Shown piece by piece: positions 62,521 to 64,000 of a stretch of DNA of 64,000 nucleotides. The DNA comes from Natronosalvus hydrolyticus. GTDB taxonomy: Archaea; Halobacteriota; Halobacteria; Halobacteriales; Natrialbaceae. The notes below the pieces were generated by a model that ran no database searches, had not been told where the DNA came from, and saw only the letters and a list, made by a program, of their open reading frames with translations. Location of the stretch: positions 186,001-250,000 of the forward strand of contig JAOPJZ010000001.1 of assembly GCA_025517525.1 (NCBI GenBank), written 5' to 3'. Positions within the stretch are counted from its first letter, which is position 1, and every line of letters begins with the position of its first letter. Made by a program: the position numbers and the translations under genes.

Positions 62521-63681
62521 CTATTCCTCGAGTGTCCCCACGTCCAGGTCGGTGATGTCGATCAAGAGGCCCTCGTGCAGGGAGTCACCGTCCGGTGTAA
62601 CTATCATCCCGCCGCGCTCCCAGACTCGACGGACGGTGCCGTCTTTGTCGATCATTCGATAGATGAGGTCGAAATCCTCGCCTTCGGCCTTGCTGGCGTC
62701 CGTTTGCCGGCGTACCCAATCGCGATCATCCGGGTGAATGAGTCGCTCGGCGATTTCGACGTTTTCGAGCAACTCCTCGGCGGTGTAGCCGGTCAGCGCT
62801 TCGCAAGAGCCGCGAATCAACTCGAGCGTCCACTCGTCATCGTCCTGATGTTGATACACCATTCCTGGTAAATTATCGATCAGTGCCTCGAGTCGCCGTC
62901 TGTTTTCGTAGCGTTCGGTGACGTCCTGAATCTGTGAAAAGACCCGGCTCAGTTCACCACCGTCGCCCATCACGAGGTGGTCGTTCCACTCACAGTTGCG
63001 TATCGTTCCATCCTTTCGGCGGATTTTGAACAACTCGCGACCGCTACTGTGACCCTCGAAGAGCGCTGTCATGTTCGATTCGAACCGTACTCGTTCGTCG
63101 GCCGAAACGATAGATTGCCACGAGCCACCCACGAGTTCACGCTCGCTGTAACCAACTATGTCGGTTGCCGCCTCGTTCACGCGCCGAATACGAATCTCGC
63201 TATCCCACTCGATGACTCCGAGGGGGGAATGCTCGAAAAACAGATCGAGTCGCTGTTGGCTTCGCTCGAGGGCGAGTTTTGACCGCTGTTGCTCGACGGC
63301 GTTTTCGATTCGGTTGGCCAGCACGGTGTACTGGTCCGTCCCGTGCTCTTTCTGGAGATAATCGGTGACGCCGGCAGAGATGGCTTTACTTGCTATTTCC
63401 TCGCTTCCTTTCCCGGTAAAGAGAATAAATGGCAACGAGGGGTAAGAGGCCCGAACGGTCGACAGAAACTCGAGACCGTTCGCTCCGGGCATATCGAAAT
63501 CGCTGACGACGCAGTCGATTCCATTATCGAGTAGTTCTTTCCCCTCGAGGACGCCCGTGGCGGTTTCGACGCGTAGCCGGTCGTTCACACGTTCGAGAAA
63601 GGTTTTCGAGAGTTCTACCAGTGACGGCTCGTCGTCGACGTGCAATACCCGAATTTCCCCCCGCACAGCTACCCGATTCAC
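62521..63681 (-). CDS. Response-regulator receiver protein with two PAS domains, no kinase
   Basis: 386 aa. REC domain at about 10-125 with phospho-acceptor Asp in SDFDMPG and the acidic pocket HVDDEPS. PAS 1 at about 140-255 (FEHSPLGVIEWDSEIRI) and PAS 2 at about 270-380 (IDNLPGMVYQHQDDDEW). No HisKA or HATPase_c follows; the protein ends after the second PAS-PAC. It likely works with a separate kinase. Gene is alone on the minus strand. Confidence 0.88.
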   Translation of the reverse strand: MNRVAVRGEIRVLHVDDEPSLVELSKTFLERVNDRLRVETATGVLEGKELLDNGIDCVVSDFDMPGANGLEFLSTVRASYPSLPFILFTGKGSEEIASKAISAGVTDYLQKEHGTDQYTVLANRIENAVEQQRSKLALERSQQRLDLFFEHSPLGVIEWDSEIRIRRVNEAATDIVGYSERELVGGSWQSIVSADERVRFESNMTALFEGHSSGRELFKIRRKDGTIRNCEWNDHLVMGDGGELSRVFSQIQDVTERYENRRRLEALIDNLPGMVYQHQDDDEWTLELIRGSCEALTGYTAEELLENVEIAERLIHPDDRDWVRRQTDASKAEGEDFDLIYRMIDKDGTVRRVWERGGMIVTPDGDSLHEGLLIDITDLDVGTLEE

Positions 63682-63744
63682 GAGGCGGTGACATAGCAGT
63701 TATGGAGAGTAAACAACAGAAAATTCGGTCTTTGCGCTCCCGCG

Positions 63745-64000
63745 TTAATCGTCACTTGCTACTGGCGCAGTCGTCACCGCCCGGCACCCATCGAGGTCCT
63801 CGAGGAACGCCGCGAGCATTTCGCGCGTGACGTGGGGCATACAGACGACACGCATTTCGTCGTTCCCCGTTCGGGACACGCGCCAGCCTTCGGCTCGGAG
63901 TGCGTCGAACGTCTGGGCCGGAACGTCGGCAGCGACCAGTGGAAGCGTGGGTTCGATGACGTCATAGCCCAGATTCCTGAGCTCGCCCGCTAGCCACTCG
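63745..64000 (-). CDS. mfnA: MfnA-type L-tyrosine/L-aspartate decarboxylase, C-terminal part
   Basis: About 85 C-terminal residues of a PLP group II decarboxylase; the 5' end lies beyond 64000. DVIEPTLPLVAADVPAQTF and MRVVCMPHVTREMLAAFLEDLD match archaeal MfnA, which makes tyramine or beta-alanine (coenzyme A precursor in haloarchaea). The PLP lysine is not in the window. TAA stop at 63745-63747. 63 nt downstream of the REC-PAS-PAS start, same strand. Confidence 0.8.
   Translation of the reverse strand, partial: EWLAGELRNLGYDVIEPTLPLVAADVPAQTFDALRAEGWRVSRTGNDEMRVVCMPHVTREMLAAFLEDLDGCRAVTTAPVASDD

Overview
The window is haloarchaeal chromosome. Evidence: very acidic proteins, GC-rich coding DNA crowded with CTCGAG, TATA boxes about 26-28 nt before start codons (leaderless transcription), and archaeal-only genes (PAN, SecE/Spt5 pair, aIF2-alpha, Nop10, L44e, S27e, archaeosortase A, family-B DNA polymerase, Rad50-Mre11, Bat-type HTH regulators). 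The CTCGAG richness and gene families fit Natrialbaceae or a relative; that placement is inference.

Layout. 1-8.7 kb: tRNA-Leu(GAG), aMBF1, an AlaX-type tRNA-editing protein, an enolase-superfamily sugar-acid dehydratase, a large acidic PRC-barrel protein, the secE-spt5 pair, zinc-finger proteins and a PHP protein. 8.7-24.4 kb: GH68 fructosyltransferase, epoxide-hydrolase-like enzyme, tungsten aldehyde:ferredoxin oxidoreductase, a LOV/PAS/GAF Bat-like regulator, HAD hydrolase, second Bat-type regulator, MoeA fused to a PBP domain, AbrB-PhoU regulator, ATP-NAD kinase-like protein, CinA-like protein. 24.6-28.2 kb: translation and RNP operon L44e-S27e-aIF2alpha-Nop10-PAC2, then a J-domain membrane protein. 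28.2-34.7 kb: HTH regulator, archaeosortase A overlapping a metallophosphoesterase, a FAD amine-oxidase-like protein, threonine synthase, and an HTH/membrane-protein pair. 34.9-38.6 kb: sufCBD. 38.9-40.3 kb: an IS1341-type TnpB element. 40.3-52.3 kb: DNA polymerase B carrying a 412-aa intein, three small haloarchaeal genes, rad50-mre11, an HTH gene divergent from PAN, and GMP synthase subunit A. 52.6-57.5 kb: a carbohydrate ABC importer (binding protein and small membrane protein on +, two permeases and ATPase on -). 57.8-64 kb: MetRS, SNF-family symporter, a membrane protein, a REC-PAS-PAS protein, and the C-terminus of an MfnA-type decarboxylase cut by the window edge.

The most unusual signals lie outside ordinary genes. 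There are four dispersed copies of an ~80-87 nt palindromic element (near 81, 5661, 22342 and 60260). There are two copies of an unrelated 56-nt hairpin element with conserved stem and variable loop (7922 and 16083). The TnpB gene has a recognisable omega-RNA-like 3' end, and a second scaffold-like structure stands alone between tnpB and polB. Two palindromes sit at promoters (49980 and 52612). No CRISPR array, rRNA or prophage was found.
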